Source: Myxococcus stipitatus (GTDB lineage Bacteria > Myxococcota > Myxococcia > Myxococcales > Myxococcaceae). Taken from it: a stretch of DNA of 64,000 nucleotides. Positions within the stretch are counted from its first letter, which is position 1. Each line of letters opens with the position of its first letter. This document shows, piece after piece, positions 7,869 to 16,384 of this stretch. The position numbers were made by a program, and so were the translations under genes. The stretch is from the NCBI RefSeq assembly GCF_021412625.1, contig NZ_JAKCFI010000002.1:806001-870000 (forward strand), read 5' to 3'. Under the pieces are notes generated by a model that saw only the letters and a program-made list of their open reading frames with translations, ran no database searches and was not told where the DNA came from.

Positions 7869-10800
7869 TCAGGGCGCCACGGCGCGAATCCAGTCGATGT
7901 CGAACTGGATGCCCAGGCCGGACACCGGGTCGAGGCGCAGGTCGGTGATGGTCCCCGTCCAGTCCGGCTGCCCCGCGACCTCGAGGGTGACCGTCTGGTA
8001 CGCGCCGTTGCCGGTATAGGACCCGCTCGCCACGCGCGTGCCGGAGAAGCCGGGCAGGGTGGACGTGGCGAAGAAGAGCTGGACGCCGGTGTTCTGCGAC
8101 GCGCGCATCCGCACCTGGACCTTCGCCACGCGGCTGGCGTTGAAGTTGTACGCCGTGTTGACCACCTGCGCGTCACCGATACCCGAGGAGGTCCCGGTCA
8201 GCACGCCCCCCGTCGACGCGAAGCCGGTGATGTCCACGGGCGTGCTCCAGCCCTCGAAGTCCCCGGCCGGGACGAACTCCGCCCCCAGGTCGCCCGCGTC
8301 GAAGGGGTGTCGTCCCGCCCTGATTTCGGCCGAGTCCGGCAGCTGGTCCCCGTCCGTGTCGAGCGCGGGTACCGCGATGTTCGTGTCCCAGTTGATGATG
8401 AAGGTCTGGTTCCTCGCCGTGGCGACCGCCTTGATGTACAGGTCGCCGCCCGACTGGAGGAAGTAGCCGGAGGTGGCCGCGCTCCGCAGGCTGGCCAGTG
8501 ACGCGTGCGAGGGGAAGCCGCCCTGCGTCGACGAGAAGCGGAGGCCTCCCAGTTTGCCGAAGTCCTTGAAGCGGGCGACGTACTGGTCCCCCGCGGTCGC
8601 GTCCTCCATGTTCATCGCCACCGACTTCACCGCGGGGAGCGCCTCGTAGGCATACGTGTACTCGAAGCCCTCGTTGACGATGAACGGGAGCTGGTGCCAC
8701 TCGCGGTAGCCGTCGACGTCGATGTAGAAGACGTGGGCCGTGGGCGTCCCCGCCTTCTCGCGGGTGACGGCGACGTTGGGCGTCTGCTCGAACGGCACGG
8801 AGTAGCTGAGCCGCGACAGGACGAAGCGGTGGTCGCTGCGCCAGGCGCGCTCCCAGTTCGCGGGACGGAACTCGTCCCCCACCCGCATGAAGGGATGGCT
8901 GGAGATGATGGACGTGTTCGCCTTGCCGCTGATTCCGCCCGTCTGGTCGCGCAGGACGATGGACCAGTAGCGCGGGTGTCCGGGGTGGTTGGCGTGGGCG
9001 CCCACCACGGGAGGGATGTCGAAGTCCTCCAGGCTGATGCGCGGCGGCCCCACGGGGGACATCGTGTTGCCGGTGAACTGGTGGTTGGGGTGCTTGATGG
9101 CGGCGCCGGTGTTGATGAGGAAGTTGGCGTTGGCGGCGTCCCACCCGACGAAGTGCGAGTCGCGGACCTGTCCGGCGCCGTCGTACACCCGGTAGGCATG
9201 CCGGGTTCCACCCACGAGCCCCTCGCCCGAGTTCGCCACGAAGAGGCTCTGGTCGATGATGCTGTAGCTGGCCATCATCGCCCCGACGGTGTTCTCGACC
9301 AGGACGTTGTTGCGGAACACCAGGTTGTCGGATGGACCTCCCGCGCCGATGCCGGTGTAGATGCCCAACTCGTTCGCGTACCACGTGCTGTTCTCGATGA
9401 GATGCAGGGCGGGGTCGGACCAGCCCAGGTTCGCCTCGATGGAGTGGCTGGGGGACAGGCCGTCGAAGATGTCGAACCCGGACATGGTGCTGTGGGCGCT
9501 GTTGCCCTTGAACGAAATCATCGGGAGCGTCCGGGGGCGGAGCGAGGAGAAGCGGGCGTCCGTCGCGGACAGGCCCATGGGCCGCTCCGGGAAGGCGAAC
9601 CAGAACCCTGTTCCCTGCGTGCCCGCCGCGACGTTGTCCTCGAACGTGTTCTGTGGGTTGGTGATCCAGTAGCTGGCCGGGGTGCGGTTCTGCACCTGGT
9701 CCAGCTCGTTGTCGGACGGGGTCAACTGCTCTCCCGGCGCGGGGCGCCTGGTGAGCAGCGTCACGTTCCTCTTGATGACGTTGAAGCGCTCGCTGCCGTC
9801 CTCCAGGAACACGCCGTGGCCGACGTGGTCGTAGAAGAAGTTGTTCTCCACCAGCGTGCTCTCCGTGCCGTGGATGGTGATGGCCCGGTTGTAGGACTGG
9901 TGGATGCTGGAGTTCTTGAAGTACTGCCCTGCGCCCGCGCTCCCGAGCATGTGCCAGTGGAAGGGATAGCGGCCGAGCAGCTTCTTCTGGCCCATGTTGA
10001 ACAGCTCGACGCCGCTGAAGTACGCCGTCGCGTTGTCCATGATCATCACGTGCCCGCCGTGGCCGGTGGCCTGGGAGGCGGTGTCACCCTGGACTTTGAT
10101 GTTGTGGGTGAGCAGGCCCACCTGGGCGCGCAGGTCCGCTGTCCAGCTCCGAGCGCCGTCGGTATAGGTCTTCACCACGCCGGTATGCGCGTAGGCGAGG
10201 GGGCTGGACAGCGCCAGCCGCGTGTTCCCCTCGGTGAGCCCCGTGAGGGTCCGCTTCTCCGCCTCGTTCCAGTCGCGGTGGCTGGAGACCACCACGATGG
10301 TGTCTCCCGCCCGCCAGTCCACCGCCTCCTTGACGACGATGGAGCCGCTCCCCGCGGGCGCGTTCGCGCCGAGCTGGGTCCAGCTCACGCGCTCCTGGCC
10401 ATGGAGCCGGAGCGTGCCGGAGCCCATGGCGCCGATGAACTTGTTGCCCATCCCCATGACGTCCGAGCCGTCCGGGTTGCCGACGAGCGTGAAGACGCCC
10501 GTGTTCGGGAACGGCGTGAGCTCCTGGCCCACCTCGAGCCGCGCGCCGCTGCCCATCACCATCACGTAGCGCGTGGTGACGTCGAAGCCGGCGTTCTGGA
10601 CGCCGAGCAGCTCGCCGCCCACGGTGATGGAGCCGGTGCTGACGGCGCCGCGCAGGCAGACGGCGCTGCCGGCGCCCACGGTGGCGGTGTCGGCCCCGCC
10701 GGGCACCGTGCCGCCCCAGACCTGGGGGTCCCACCAGTCGTGGAGCATCTCCATCCGCAAGTCATCCACCAGGGCCGTGTGGTCACCGGGCAGCGTGTCC

Positions 10801-11783
10801 ACGCCCGTCAGGCCCACCACGCTCGTGCCCGCCTCGAGGGAGAGCGCGGTGGAGAGGTACTCGGCGTACTGGGTTCCGGCGAGGCGGAACTCGCCCACCT
10901 GCGTCGTCCCCACGGTGACGCGGAGGTTCTTCGCGGTCGGCTGGGACGGGCTGTTGGCGCGCAGCGCGGCCCTGACGCGGAAGCGGTAGTAGCCGGAGCG
11001 GGGGATGGTGATGTCGGTCGTGGCGGATGAGGCACCCTGGAGCAGGAGCACCTGCGCTCCCTCCGGCGCGTTGGGGTTGGAGACCGTGAAGCCGCTGCCA
11101 TTGCGGCTCAATCCCCCGAGCCCACTGAACGACCACGGGCCGCCCGTGGGGGCATACGCGTACCCGGGCGAGGCGGGCAGGGCCGGGGACTCGAAACCGC
11201 TGAGCGAGATGTCGCGCACCCGCGTCGCGGTGAGGTCATCCACGAAGGCGGTGCTGTCGGTCCCCTGGGGATTGGTGCCGTGCAACTCCACCGCGTGCGC
11301 ACCCGAGGCCAGCAGCACGGGGCCCGTGGTGAAGCGCTGGTAGGTGGCGCCCGCCGGGGTGACGCCCAGGACCGTCGCTCCGTCGATGCGCAGCTCCACC
11401 CGCTGCGTGCTCGCGAGGTTGCCGCGCTGCGCGGCGGCGAAGCCGAAGACGTAGTAGCCCGCGGGGAGGTGGATGGTCCGCGTGGCCGCCGCCACGCCCT
11501 GGAGGAACATCACCTGGGCGCCCTGTGGCGCGTTGGGATTGCCGGAGGTGAACGCCGTCCCGTTGCGCGACAGCCCCGCGCCATTGACGAACGTCCAGCC
11601 CGAGCCCGTGGGGGCGTACTGGTAGCCGGGCGAGGCCGCGAGCGCGGGGGCCTCGAACGTCCCGTTCGGCACGGTGTAGGCGGTGGAGGACGCGGCGCTG
11701 AGGTTCGCCGCGCGCCCGGGTGATGGCAGGCAGACGACCGCCACGAGAAGCAGCGGAAGATAGACATTCCTGGAAGTCGGCAT
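7869..11783 (-). CDS. Large secreted G8-domain, right-handed beta-helix protein (CEMIP/TMEM2-like)
   Basis: 1304 residues. An N-terminal signal peptide is cut near GRA-AN. Residues about 35-345 are two copies of a 150-residue beta-sandwich module; each begins with F-E-(A/S)-P-A-L-x-A-S-P-G-Y, contains GLSRNG and NPNAP-(Q/E)-GAQV, and ends in (F/L)-VDDL. Residues about 350-470 match a G8 domain: DWWDPQVWGGTVP, then short beta repeats and a GSGTLRLHG segment. The middle (about 470-1000) is rich in N-x-F/V-x-x-N and H-x-(H/W)-x motifs, including YPFHWHMLGSAG, typical of the beta-helix of CEMIP-type hyaluronan-binding or degrading proteins. The last 150 residues look like another carbohydrate-binding sandwich. 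The likely role is extracellular polysaccharide binding or cleavage. The ribosome site is weak. Confidence 0.8.
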   Translation of the reverse strand: MPTSRNVYLPLLLVAVVCLPSPGRAANLSAASSTAYTVPNGTFEAPALAASPGYQYAPTGSGWTFVNGAGLSRNGTAFTSGNPNAPQGAQVMFLQGVAAATRTIHLPAGYYVFGFAAAQRGNLASTQRVELRIDGATVLGVTPAGATYQRFTTGPVLLASGAHAVELHGTNPQGTDSTAFVDDLTATRVRDISLSGFESPALPASPGYAYAPTGGPWSFSGLGGLSRNGSGFTVSNPNAPEGAQVLLLQGASSATTDITIPRSGYYRFRVRAALRANSPSQPTAKNLRVTVGTTQVGEFRLAGTQYAEYLSTALSLEAGTSVVGLTGVDTLPGDHTALVDDLRMEMLHDWWDPQVWGGTVPGGADTATVGAGSAVCLRGAVSTGSITVGGELLGVQNAGFDVTTRYVMVMGSGARLEVGQELTPFPNTGVFTLVGNPDGSDVMGMGNKFIGAMGSGTLRLHGQERVSWTQLGANAPAGSGSIVVKEAVDWRAGDTIVVVSSHRDWNEAEKRTLTGLTEGNTRLALSSPLAYAHTGVVKTYTDGARSWTADLRAQVGLLTHNIKVQGDTASQATGHGGHVMIMDNATAYFSGVELFNMGQKKLLGRYPFHWHMLGSAGAGQYFKNSSIHQSYNRAITIHGTESTLVENNFFYDHVGHGVFLEDGSERFNVIKRNVTLLTRRPAPGEQLTPSDNELDQVQNRTPASYWITNPQNTFEDNVAAGTQGTGFWFAFPERPMGLSATDARFSSLRPRTLPMISFKGNSAHSTMSGFDIFDGLSPSHSIEANLGWSDPALHLIENSTWYANELGIYTGIGAGGPSDNLVFRNNVLVENTVGAMMASYSIIDQSLFVANSGEGLVGGTRHAYRVYDGAGQVRDSHFVGWDAANANFLINTGAAIKHPNHQFTGNTMSPVGPPRISLEDFDIPPVVGAHANHPGHPRYWSIVLRDQTGGISGKANTSIISSHPFMRVGDEFRPANWERAWRSDHRFVLSRLSYSVPFEQTPNVAVTREKAGTPTAHVFYIDVDGYREWHQLPFIVNEGFEYTYAYEALPAVKSVAMNMEDATAGDQYVARFKDFGKLGGLRFSSTQGGFPSHASLASLRSAATSGYFLQSGGDLYIKAVATARNQTFIINWDTNIAVPALDTDGDQLPDSAEIRAGRHPFDAGDLGAEFVPAGDFEGWSTPVDITGFASTGGVLTGTSSGIGDAQVVNTAYNFNASRVAKVQVRMRASQNTGVQLFFATSTLPGFSGTRVASGSYTGNGAYQTVTLEVAGQPDWTGTITDLRLDPVSGLGIQFDIDWIRAVAP

Positions 11784-11986
11784 GGGCGATTCTATGGCTT
11801 CCAGGCTGGGGAGCCGTCAACCACGTGCCCTGGCGTGTCTGTAATGACCTCCGCCCCTCGGTGTCTGACATTCCGAGCCACTGTGGCCTGGCCCGCGACG
11901 GCCATGCGAGGACCCGGGAGCGGGCGGCGACACAGGGCGGATGTCGAGAGGGGGAGTTCAGGGGCGCGCTGAGGATGCGTCACCCG

Positions 11987-12019
11987 AGGGCGGGCCTCCG
12001 ACAGCAGGAGGCCCGCCCT
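11987..12019 (-). terminator. Perfect 13-bp stem hairpin after a small lipoprotein gene
   Basis: AGGGCGGGCCTCC, loop GACAGCA, GGAGGCCCGCCCT. It begins 28 bases past the stop of the lipoprotein at 12048-12305 on that strand. There is no T run. The rest of the gap 11784-12047 shows nothing I can name. Confidence 0.5.
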
Positions 12020-12047
12020 GGAGGGGTGTGGGGCTTCGGGCGAGGCT

Positions 12048-12305
12048 TCAGCAGTTGGTCACGCAGATGTTGTAGGTCGCGACGCACACGGTCCGGCAGC
12101 CGAGGTTGCCGCCACACCCCGCCTTGCAGTTCTCCAGCTTGTAGTCACACTTCAGCCGGCAGGTGGACACCGTGCTCGCGGAGACCTCCTCGGACTGGGA
12201 CGGCTCCTGGGCAGGTGCCTGCTCCTCGCCGGGCTCCATGGGACCACAGCCCACGGTCAGCGCGAGGGCCGCCATGCTCAGCAACCACGTCAGACGGTTC
12301 TTCAT
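12048..12305 (-). CDS. Small lipoprotein with four CX3C motifs
   Basis: 85 residues. The lipoprotein signal MKNRLTWLLSMAALALTVGC has its lipobox Cys at 20. A Glu/Gln/Pro-rich linker leads to a 40-residue C-terminal domain with eight cysteines in four CX3C pairs: CRLKC, CKAGC, CRTVC and CVTNC, spaced 6, 5 and 6 residues apart. Such spacing fits a helical hairpin pinned by disulfides. I do not recognise the family. Two other small Cys-rich lipoproteins follow in the next 4 kb (the broken one at 12820-13135 and 15626-15940), so this may be a related secreted set. The gene ends in a strong hairpin. Confidence 0.8.
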   Translation of the reverse strand: MKNRLTWLLSMAALALTVGCGPMEPGEEQAPAQEPSQSEEVSASTVSTCRLKCDYKLENCKAGCGGNLGCRTVCVATYNICVTNC

Positions 12306-12416
12306 GTTCGTTGCTCCTGGGTATCGGAAGCGAGCGCTTCCCGGGGGGGCGATGTCAGGTCGAAGCTCTTGGATGGGTTTCGATGGGGAAGCCTGGGGTC
12401 GTGAGGGATTCGGGGC

Positions 12417-12710
12417 CTACCGCGGCTCCTGCTCGCCGACGGTCAGCGCGAGGAGCGCCTTGAAGGGGTCCTCCGCCCGCGTCTCCGGCGTCGGAGCGCC
12501 CGTATTGCAGATGGCGCCAGGGAAGTCGGGCAGGAGGTTCACGGGGTTCTTCGGCTTCTGGGGCTCGAAGCAGCTCGTCGCACCGGCGCCCGGGGGCGTG
12601 GCGGGGGACGGCTGCAGGCTCGGGGTGCCACAGGTGGGCCTGGGCAGCGTGTCGTCGACCTTGGGCTGGTTGATGAACCGCTTGATGGAGGTGGCGCTTC
12701 CGATGCTCAT
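12417..12710 (-). CDS. Hypothetical protein, Pro-rich, 97 residues
   Basis: The start at ATG 12710 is chosen because AGGAG lies about 7 bases upstream (in CACAGGAGCAGG) and longer readings run through unconvincing Arg-rich sequence. The protein begins MSIGSATSIKRFINQPKVDD, has a Pro- and Cys-containing middle (three Cys) and no signal peptide, membrane segment or known domain. The N-terminus (short, small residues, then R-F-I) vaguely recalls the unusual N-termini at 17545 and 44715, but the match is too weak to use. It lies between two small lipoprotein genes on the same strand and may be expressed with them. Confidence 0.6.
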   Translation of the reverse strand: MSIGSATSIKRFINQPKVDDTLPRPTCGTPSLQPSPATPPGAGATSCFEPQKPKNPVNLLPDFPGAICNTGAPTPETRAEDPFKALLALTVGEQEPR

Positions 12711-12819
12711 GGTCCTGCTCCTGTGCGAGGGGCTCTGGAGGCACAGGAAGGCAAGGCCCGGGCCAGACGCCAAAGGTGCGAAAGGACGAGAGCGCGAGGC
12801 GCGGGTTGTAGGCCGTGGC

Positions 12820-13135
12820 CTACAAGTCACGTCGGGGCTGCTGGCTGGAGCCCGCAGGCCGCGGCCAGCAGTCGATCTCACAGGTCCACACGTCCTCTTC
12901 CGACGAGCAGGCGCTGTCACCACAGAAACTTCCTTCGCAGTCCCAGGGACAGGTCTGGGGGCGTCTCGAATTCGTCGCAGTAGCCGTCACCGCGGGCGGA
13001 GACCTCGCCCACCGGGCGGTCGCTCGACGCCTCTTGTCGGTGGGGCAAGGCCCCGCTCGTTTCCACCTCGGTGACGTCGCCCGCGCACGCGGCGAGGAGT
13101 GTGACAAGGCAAAGCAAGGGAGTGATTCGTGGCAT
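12820..13135 (-). pseudogene. Cys-rich lipoprotein gene interrupted by a one-base shift in a G run
   Basis: ATG 13135 has AAAGGAAG 5 bases upstream and begins MPRITPLLCLVTLLAACAG, a good lipoprotein signal. The frame continues to GDGYCDEFETP, then leaves register at five G residues (12957-12961 on the plus strand). Dropping one base restores PQTCPWDCEGSFCGDSACSS and a further EEDVWTCEIDCW, a clear Cys-repeat domain (C-P-x-D-C, F-C-G-D, C-x-x-x-x-x-x-x-x-C), ending at the TAG at 12820. Repaired length is about 104 residues. The repeat type (Y-C, E-x-P-x-T-C-P-x-D-C, C-G-D-x-x-C) is common in secreted myxobacterial proteins. The cause could be a real mutation, slippage-controlled expression or a sequencing error. 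Confidence 0.75.
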
Positions 13136-13354
13136 CTGACTTCCTTTGTCTGGGATGTTGGGGTGCGTGGGACGCTGGCCTCCGCCCGAAAGCACTTGCA
13201 AGACATCTCCACGCGGTCGACAGGCATCGCTGAAAGTCCGTCGATGGATGAGGGGATTTCCCAGGAGTCCGGGGCCTGTCGTGGCGCGTCGGGAGGCTTG
13301 GAGCCATGGAGAGGTAGTTGTAGTATTGTTGCAAGAGTGGTTGGCTCCAGACAC

Positions 13355-15502
13355 ATGCCCGAGCATTTCGTGGACTTCGCTCACCTGGCCCGTTGTGCCG
13401 ACGAGGAGCTGGCGCGGTGGGTGGAACAGGCCGACTTCAGCGGCTTCGTGGCCGCCAGGGACCTCGCGCCGCTGCGCGAGCGGCTCTCGCGGCTCGAGCG
13501 CGAGCAGGGCGTCACGGAGCTTCACCGGAGGGTCTCCGAGAAGGTCCTGGCGGTGGGGGCGCGGCTCATGGAGACCCCGCGCTTCTCGGGGCGGATGCAT
13601 GCCGCCGCGCTCAGCCCGTGCGGGCGCTACCTGGCGCTTGGGAGTGACCGGGACGAGTCGTTCAGGGGATGCGTCATCCGCATCTGGGAGCTGGCCACGG
13701 GGCAGGTCGTCGACGAGGTCGGGTTCGAGGACACCCTCATGACCATGAGGCGGCTGCCTTCTTCCTCGCTCCAATGGTCGCCCTCGGGCACCTGGATTGG
13801 CGTCGTCGTCGACTGTGCCGCGGTCAGCGTGATGAGGGCCTTCGCGGGGACGCGCCCGTCCTTCACCGTGGAGGTCACGCGGCGCTGGGGGTCACCTCCC
13901 CCATGGGGCGTCAAGAATCCGGAGCACGTGGTCAACGAGGGGCACCCGCCCGCGTGGTGCTGGTCACCCGACGAGAAGTTCCTGTTCATCTCCACGCGCG
14001 GGCCGGACGCCGCGCGCGGATGCATCGTCCCCTTCGTGGAGGGGACGGTGCTCGACGAGGACAGTGAAGGGCTTCGCTGGTGCCCGGCCCGGTTCGAGGG
14101 ACGACACTCGGGGACCTACCCCCTCACCTGGGTTCGCTGGAGTCCGGACGGTGCTCGCGTCTTCGGCCATTGCAAGGACTCGTGCGACTGGTGGGATTCG
14201 GCCTCGAATCGGCATGAGTACTTCGACTTCGTCTCCGTCACCGACCTGGGGAGCGGCGACCTCCAGTTCGCCTCGGAGGAACTGAAGTTCCCCATGGCCT
14301 TCTCTCCGGATGGGGCGCTGCTGGCCCTCGGGGGCAAGAAGCTCCTGCTCGTCGATGGGCGCACGGGCCGGACCGTGGCGGAACTCGGCGAACAGCTCGC
14401 TCCCTGCGAGCCCGAGGTCGAGTTGCTCGCCTGGTCCCCGGACGGCCGGAGGCTGGCCGTGGTCAGCAACGGTGGGCACCATCCCGATGACGACGACGAC
14501 GGCGCGCCTCCGCTCGACCACGCGCACCCGGCGATCTTCATCTTCGAGGAGGGGAGGCTCCGGTTCCGGCTGAAGGCGGAGTCCTCCTGGTCCGACTCGC
14601 GACGGCACCGCGACGCCTGGGGCTGGGCCTGGTCGCCCGATGGCTCCAGGGCGGCGTTCCTGATGAACAACGACCGCATCATGGTGTGGGAGCTGGGGGA
14701 CGCTCCCATGCTGCTGCGGTGCCTCGAGCGGGTGGGCCGTATCGATGGGCTGTTGTGGGGCGCGGGCGACACGCTCGTGGGGCTGGCGGAGCAGGAGGTG
14801 GCCTTCTGGGACGTATCGACCGGCCAGCTGCGGGCCCACCATGTCTTCGAGGCCGTGGTGGGGCGCGCGTCACCTCCCGAGTCCTGGTGCCCCAGCCCGG
14901 ACGACGACGTGAGGAGCCTGCCGACGCCGGAGGGCTGGGCCTTCACGCGCGTGCGGCCCGACGGCACGGTGGTCTGCCCGCCCGAGGCGCGGGAGCTGCT
15001 CGCGCCCAGGCTGATGTTCGCGGTGGAGGGGCGCCAGGCGTGGCCCTGGCGTTGGGCCGTGGGGACGCGGCACACGCGACTGGAGGACTGGCCTTTGCGT
15101 GCTGGCGCGAGCGCGGCCGAGCAGGTGGCTCCTTTCGCGGAGCACCGCATCGCCGTGCCCGAGGGAGAGACGCGGCGGCAGGCGACGATTCGTCGCGTGA
15201 AGAAGGGGCCGCTGGAGCAATACCACTATCCGACGCTCCCGTTCTCGCACTACCGCGCGGACCCCGTGTTCATGTCGCGGGACCTCCTTCACTCGGAGGA
15301 CCTCGAGCCCTATGTGGGCCAGGTGATGCTGGTCTGCGAGTACGGCGTCGTCGATCGATACTTCACGGCGACCTTGCTCAGGGTCACCGACAAGGGCGTC
15401 CTTCTCCATGATGGAGCGCCGGGGGCCAACGTGAGCCAGGAGGTCCGCCCGTTCCATTCCTTCAGTTGGATTGGGCCGGCGGTTCCCCTGCGCGGGCCCT
15501 GA
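13355..15502 (+). CDS. Beta-propeller-like (WD40/PD40-type) protein, 715 residues
   Basis: Upstream codons in the same frame read through the antisense of other genes, so ATG 13355 (MPEHFVDFAHLARCADEEL) is preferred although no good ribosome site precedes it. After a helical N-terminal region of about 80 residues, the protein shows repeated propeller blades with the signature (F/W)-S-P-(D/S/C)-G-x-x-(L/I/W), e.g. LSPCGRYLALGS, WSPSGTWIGV, WSPDGARVFG, FSPDGALLALGG, WSPDGRRLAVVS and WSPDGSRAAFL, and a blade ending IRIWELATG. About seven blades end near residue 550. A C-terminal 150-residue region is unassigned. No signal peptide is present, so it is probably cytoplasmic and a binding scaffold. 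It diverges from the broken lipoprotein gene. Confidence 0.8.
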   Translation: MPEHFVDFAHLARCADEELARWVEQADFSGFVAARDLAPLRERLSRLEREQGVTELHRRVSEKVLAVGARLMETPRFSGRMHAAALSPCGRYLALGSDRDESFRGCVIRIWELATGQVVDEVGFEDTLMTMRRLPSSSLQWSPSGTWIGVVVDCAAVSVMRAFAGTRPSFTVEVTRRWGSPPPWGVKNPEHVVNEGHPPAWCWSPDEKFLFISTRGPDAARGCIVPFVEGTVLDEDSEGLRWCPARFEGRHSGTYPLTWVRWSPDGARVFGHCKDSCDWWDSASNRHEYFDFVSVTDLGSGDLQFASEELKFPMAFSPDGALLALGGKKLLLVDGRTGRTVAELGEQLAPCEPEVELLAWSPDGRRLAVVSNGGHHPDDDDDGAPPLDHAHPAIFIFEEGRLRFRLKAESSWSDSRRHRDAWGWAWSPDGSRAAFLMNNDRIMVWELGDAPMLLRCLERVGRIDGLLWGAGDTLVGLAEQEVAFWDVSTGQLRAHHVFEAVVGRASPPESWCPSPDDDVRSLPTPEGWAFTRVRPDGTVVCPPEARELLAPRLMFAVEGRQAWPWRWAVGTRHTRLEDWPLRAGASAAEQVAPFAEHRIAVPEGETRRQATIRRVKKGPLEQYHYPTLPFSHYRADPVFMSRDLLHSEDLEPYVGQVMLVCEYGVVDRYFTATLLRVTDKGVLLHDGAPGANVSQEVRPFHSFSWIGPAVPLRGP

Positions 15503-15625
15503 ACCTGTGTCCGTTTCGTGTCCGGGGATGGGCGGTGGTGCGCCTGCTGCTCGGAGGACTTCAGCGCCCTCGGGGCGTGGTGCCTCGAGGGCGCGGGGGG
15601 CTGGGACTTCAGAGGGCGACAGGCT

Positions 15626-15940
15626 TCAGCAGGCGCCCCACCAAGCGTCGAAGAGGCCGCCCTTGTCCGCGCAGTAGCCACGCATGAAGGGCGTGCAGTT
15701 GCCATCCGTGACGCCGGGGTGGAAGTAGCGCGTCATGGTCCCCTTGCAGAGGGCGTTACAGCATTGCCCGTACTGGTTCGTCATCTGCTGGACCTCTCCA
15801 GGCTGCGCCTCGCTGGTGATGAGCTCCGTCGAGCCCCCCTGGTCCACCGGGACGCCGTCCAGGGACTCGTCCATGGGGCCGCCACAGCCCGTCAGCAGGG
15901 AGGCAACGAGGCCGGCCGCGGCAATCCATTTCATCTGCAT
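15626..15940 (-). CDS. Small Cys-rich lipoprotein
   Basis: 104 residues. ATG 15940 is supported by AAAGGAAGA 4 bases upstream, nearly identical to the ribosome site of the broken lipoprotein at 13135. The signal MQMKWIAAAGLVASLLTGC has its lipobox Cys at 19. The mature protein is acidic at first, then has a C-terminal domain with six cysteines (QCCNALC, NCTPF, GYC and a final WWGAC) that looks disulfide-knotted. The family is not recognised. With the genes at 12048 and 12820 it makes three small Cys-rich lipoproteins in about 4 kb, all on the minus strand. Confidence 0.8.
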   Translation of the reverse strand: MQMKWIAAAGLVASLLTGCGGPMDESLDGVPVDQGGSTELITSEAQPGEVQQMTNQYGQCCNALCKGTMTRYFHPGVTDGNCTPFMRGYCADKGGLFDAWWGAC

Positions 15941-16220
15941 GGTGTCTTCCTTTGTGGCGAGGCCCTTCGGGCCCCACGTTGTCGAGGTACATGGACGAGG
16001 AAGCACGAGAGGCAATGGGCGCACGGATGGCATGGAGATGCCTTTGGAGCGCGGCGTCAGGTGACGTGACCTGAGCGTAGACCCGTTCCGAGGGCATGAC
16101 CTTGCAGCCCATGGCGCATGGCTTTCCTGCTTCATCGCACACCCGGCGCGAGCCCGCGTCGGATGCGAAAGCAGTAAGCCACGAATGTCATGAAAATGCA
16201 AATGCGGGCCATGAGAGTGG

Positions 16221-16233
16221 TTGCCTGTGGCAA
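16221..16233. promoter_or_regulatory. Short inverted repeat in the 444-base gap 15941-16384
   Basis: TTGCC-TGT-GGCAA, a perfect 5-bp dyad in a relatively AT-rich stretch about 280 bases upstream of the small lipoprotein. It could be an operator half-site pair, but it may be chance. Apart from this and the hairpin at 16328-16364, I see nothing in this gap. Confidence 0.2.
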
Positions 16234-16327
16234 TTGATTGGCGATGTGAGAGGGAATGGCGCGGCGCTTCATGCGGGGCAAGGCGCTCGTCGGGCACGCC
16301 ACCCGACCCCGGGACCGGTGTCGAGCG

Positions 16328-16364
16328 GGCGGGCACCCGGTACCGCGCTGCGTGGGTGCCCGCC
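16328..16364 (-). terminator. Perfect 11-bp stem hairpin after the alanine-rich protein gene
   Basis: GGCGGGCACCC, 15-base loop, GGGTGCCCGCC, 20 bases past the stop of the gene at 16385-17545 on the minus strand. It has no T run. It fits a terminator by position. Confidence 0.5.
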
Positions 16365-16384
16365 TCGGTCCAGCTCGGTCGACG

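Noticed and set aside
8505..11030. 841-codon plus-strand frame inside the G8-domain gene
   Set aside because: Antisense shadow; low-complexity composition and no start signal.
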